Assembly: GCA_023014485.1 (NCBI GenBank)
Contig: JAJOZX010001863.1
Span: 1 to 64,000 of the forward strand
Length of the DNA: 64,000 nucleotides
Origin: Bathynomus jamesi
Taxonomy: Eukaryota > Arthropoda > Malacostraca > Isopoda > Cirolanidae
Direction: 5' to 3'
The first letter of the stretch is position 1, and each line of letters opens with the position of its first letter. Positions 62,401 to 64,000 of this stretch are shown piece by piece. A program made the translations under genes and the position numbers. The notes beneath the pieces were generated by a model, which worked only from the letters and a program-made list of their open reading frames with translations, did not search any database and was not told the DNA's origin.

Positions 62401-63694
62401 TGGTAAAGGCGGTAATATGGACCCCTGAAGGAAAAGCAGAAATTTCTTGTACGCCAGCACACCCAATAAAACTACCTTTGGGGGTCCTTATCCTTTGATA
62501 GGTCGTTAATATATACACCGATACATGTCCTTCTGTCTCTGAAATAACTTCAGTGATTAACATTTATTATTTTTGTCCAAGGGGTCCATATTTATTCCCC
62601 ACATGTGTCAAAATTAAACGTGAAAATTAAAACGTCAAAAGTAAAAAAGAATAAAGAATGGAACATTTATTTTGTGTTTAACATAAACTATAAAATATAA
62701 TGAGGCAATGCTTTTAGTAAACAAACATACTGACAGGGAATTTTAATGAACGTCTCAACTACTTGTATTGAATAATATTGAAATGAATGTCAATCCACAG
62801 CATTGAAGACACTTTTGCGAGGTACATCGAACACCATTCATGGTTTGAATAACCATTAAAGAAATACAACGCCATAACATAGCTTTGTATTGTTTTGTGT
62901 ATTCTCACTCATCACTAGGGTTACTCATCACAATAGTCGAGAGTGAAGCAATTATCTGATCCGTCATGACTTGTGCAAAGTTCACGCGCCTAGTCGAAAC
63001 AAATTTGGCACGCAATCCACTGCTCTCCTGGGCGACTTTCGCTCCATGGTTCTTCATACACAAGCCAGAACCATTCCTTGCCATTTGGTGGACGATTCAT
63101 CTTTCGTCCCATGAATGTTTGCGCCTTGGAGCCTTTTCTACGTATTTATTCCTTTTTCCATTGCATGCGGCCATTGAGCCACTCATTCAAGATCATCGCC
63201 CTTTTCTTATTTATTCTTAGAATCACACAGTTCGCTTTTGTAAGGCGAACTTGTCAGCACTGTCGCATGATTCACTTTCCTCTTCCGTTTCTTGTTCGAA
63301 GGGAATATTATGGAAACCTGTGTCCGTATTCCCCACATTATGCTTTTGGAAGCAAAACCCCCATATTGAATTCAATGTCTAACACACACAATGCACCAAA
63401 CACCATGCTGTAGAAGCTGATGCTTTGTACTACAGACTGACAAAATAACAAATATTTTTATCAACCCCAAATAATCTGGGAAGGATCTGGAAAATTACTA
63501 ACATAACAAGAAATCACAGGACTTCCTCTAAATTGCTTTCTTACCCTTACATTCCTGGACGAACATCTGTGACTCCTTCTCAAGACAAGTGACTGGTAGT
63601 TCTATAACCTGAGCAGTGTGTGCATAGATGACAGCGCTTCTATCATCTATGACAAGAAACAGATGGGGTGTCCATATTGCTCCACTTTACCCCA
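62401..63694 (-). mobile_element. TIR element, probably pogo-like, decayed
   Basis: The left end GGTAAAGGCGGTAATATGGA and the right end (inverted) GGGGTAAAGTGGAGCAATAT are similar, next to TA on both sides. On the minus strand near 63070-62970 a Cys-rich stretch reads PWSESRPGEQWIACQICFD, then ELCTSHDGSDNC. This resembles the zinc-ribbon-like C-terminus (SxPGExWxxCxxCxxWAHxxC) of pogo/Tigger-type transposases in insects. The DDE core was not found. Plus-strand frames at 62966-63413 are antisense shadows. Moderate confidence in the element, low in the superfamily. Confidence 0.6.
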
Positions 63695-63695
63695 T

Positions 63696-64000
63696 ATGAA
63701 AATGAAAAAGTTTGTTAGCACACCATAGCCATAGTCCATATGACAAATATTAATAATACGAACTGACAATAGAATACAATAACGATTCAAATACTAAAGA
63801 TAGAAATACAATTAATGAGAAATAGTACAGTAGTGTCGAAGTTAAGTGGAGCTACAGATAGACGTTTTCATACCATGAATTCCGTAGCTTAGAAGACAAG
63901 GCAGGACTGATAAATAGCTTGGATAATCGGGTTGGTTGATTTTTTTAATTCTTTGCATTAGACTGAGCACGTCTTGTTACCTCCGGAAAAGCTCGGGACA
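63696..64000 (-). repeat. YADD-type LINE 3' end (second copy, continues past window)
   Basis: GAAAATGAAAAAGTTTGTTA, AATACAATTAATGAGAAATA, GTAGTGTCGAAGTTAAGTGG, GACGTTTTCATACCATGAAT and GGCAGGACTGATAAATAGCT align with 45925-46200 in the same orientation. The (TA)n-adjacent tip is at 63696. Confidence 0.8.

Noticed and set aside
62966..63413. Overlapping plus-strand frames
   Set aside because: Antisense to the decayed transposase-like sequence of the TIR element.

Overview
The window looks like intergenic, repeat-saturated nuclear DNA from an arthropod, most likely a decapod crustacean. The evidence is about fifty (TA)n tracts, very long (GA)n/(CT)n runs, scattered TTAGG/CCTAA telomere-type pentamers, and many arthropod-type transposons and tRNA-derived SINEs. 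I found no convincing intact host gene. Almost every open frame is either a transposon remnant or an artefact of low-complexity sequence. The species assignment is inference.

Layout. 0-2 kb: a broken, intron-bearing copy of a multicopy arthropod gene family. 2-9.8 kb: MITEs, head-to-head SINEs, a hairpin element and G-rich sequence. 9.9-15.4 kb: LINE 3' ends, composite SINEs, a mariner deletion derivative, a 33-bp minisatellite, and Helitron pieces including a textbook Helitron 3' terminus. 15.6-20 kb: a Tc1 relic, a seven-copy tandem array of a 266-bp tRNA-like SINE that is closed by an inverted partial unit, a hairpin element and a Penelope-like GIY-YIG fragment. 21-27.6 kb: LINE remnant, a hAT deletion derivative, a nearly complete DD37E transposon, and a 518-bp element with a perfect 8-bp target duplication. 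28-36 kb: 5S-rRNA-derived SINE, hAT relic, DD41D mariner derivative, MITEs and a long foldback Tc1-like element. 36-42 kb: LINEs, SINEs, 5S SINEs and a LINE reverse transcriptase frame. 45.9-48.8 kb: a YADD-type LINE split by a DD41D mariner. 51-53 kb: Penelope-like reverse transcriptase and a composite SINE. 54-57.5 kb: old LINE and SINE copies. 57.5-64 kb: modules separated by (TA)n tracts, comprising hairpin elements, LINE fragments, a foldback SINE, a DD38E (Intruder-type) Tc1 element, a probable pogo-like element, and a second copy of the YADD LINE 3' end.

How the parts fit. LINE reverse transcriptase families occur next to SINEs, and one SINE family ends in the same kind of 3' tail as the FADD-type LINE, which suggests trans-mobilisation. 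tRNA-headed and 5S-headed SINEs appear to share a body sequence. Several unrelated-looking hairpin families all carry the same core, C(T/C)GANGA-N-stem-GAAA, which resembles a hammerhead ribozyme with one extra base. They sit beside Penelope-like fragments and (TA)n tracts. This hairpin set and the inverted-repeat-bounded tandem SINE array are the most unusual things here.

Limits: everything was read by eye. Family names rest on remembered motifs, identities were not computed, and boundaries without target duplications are approximate.
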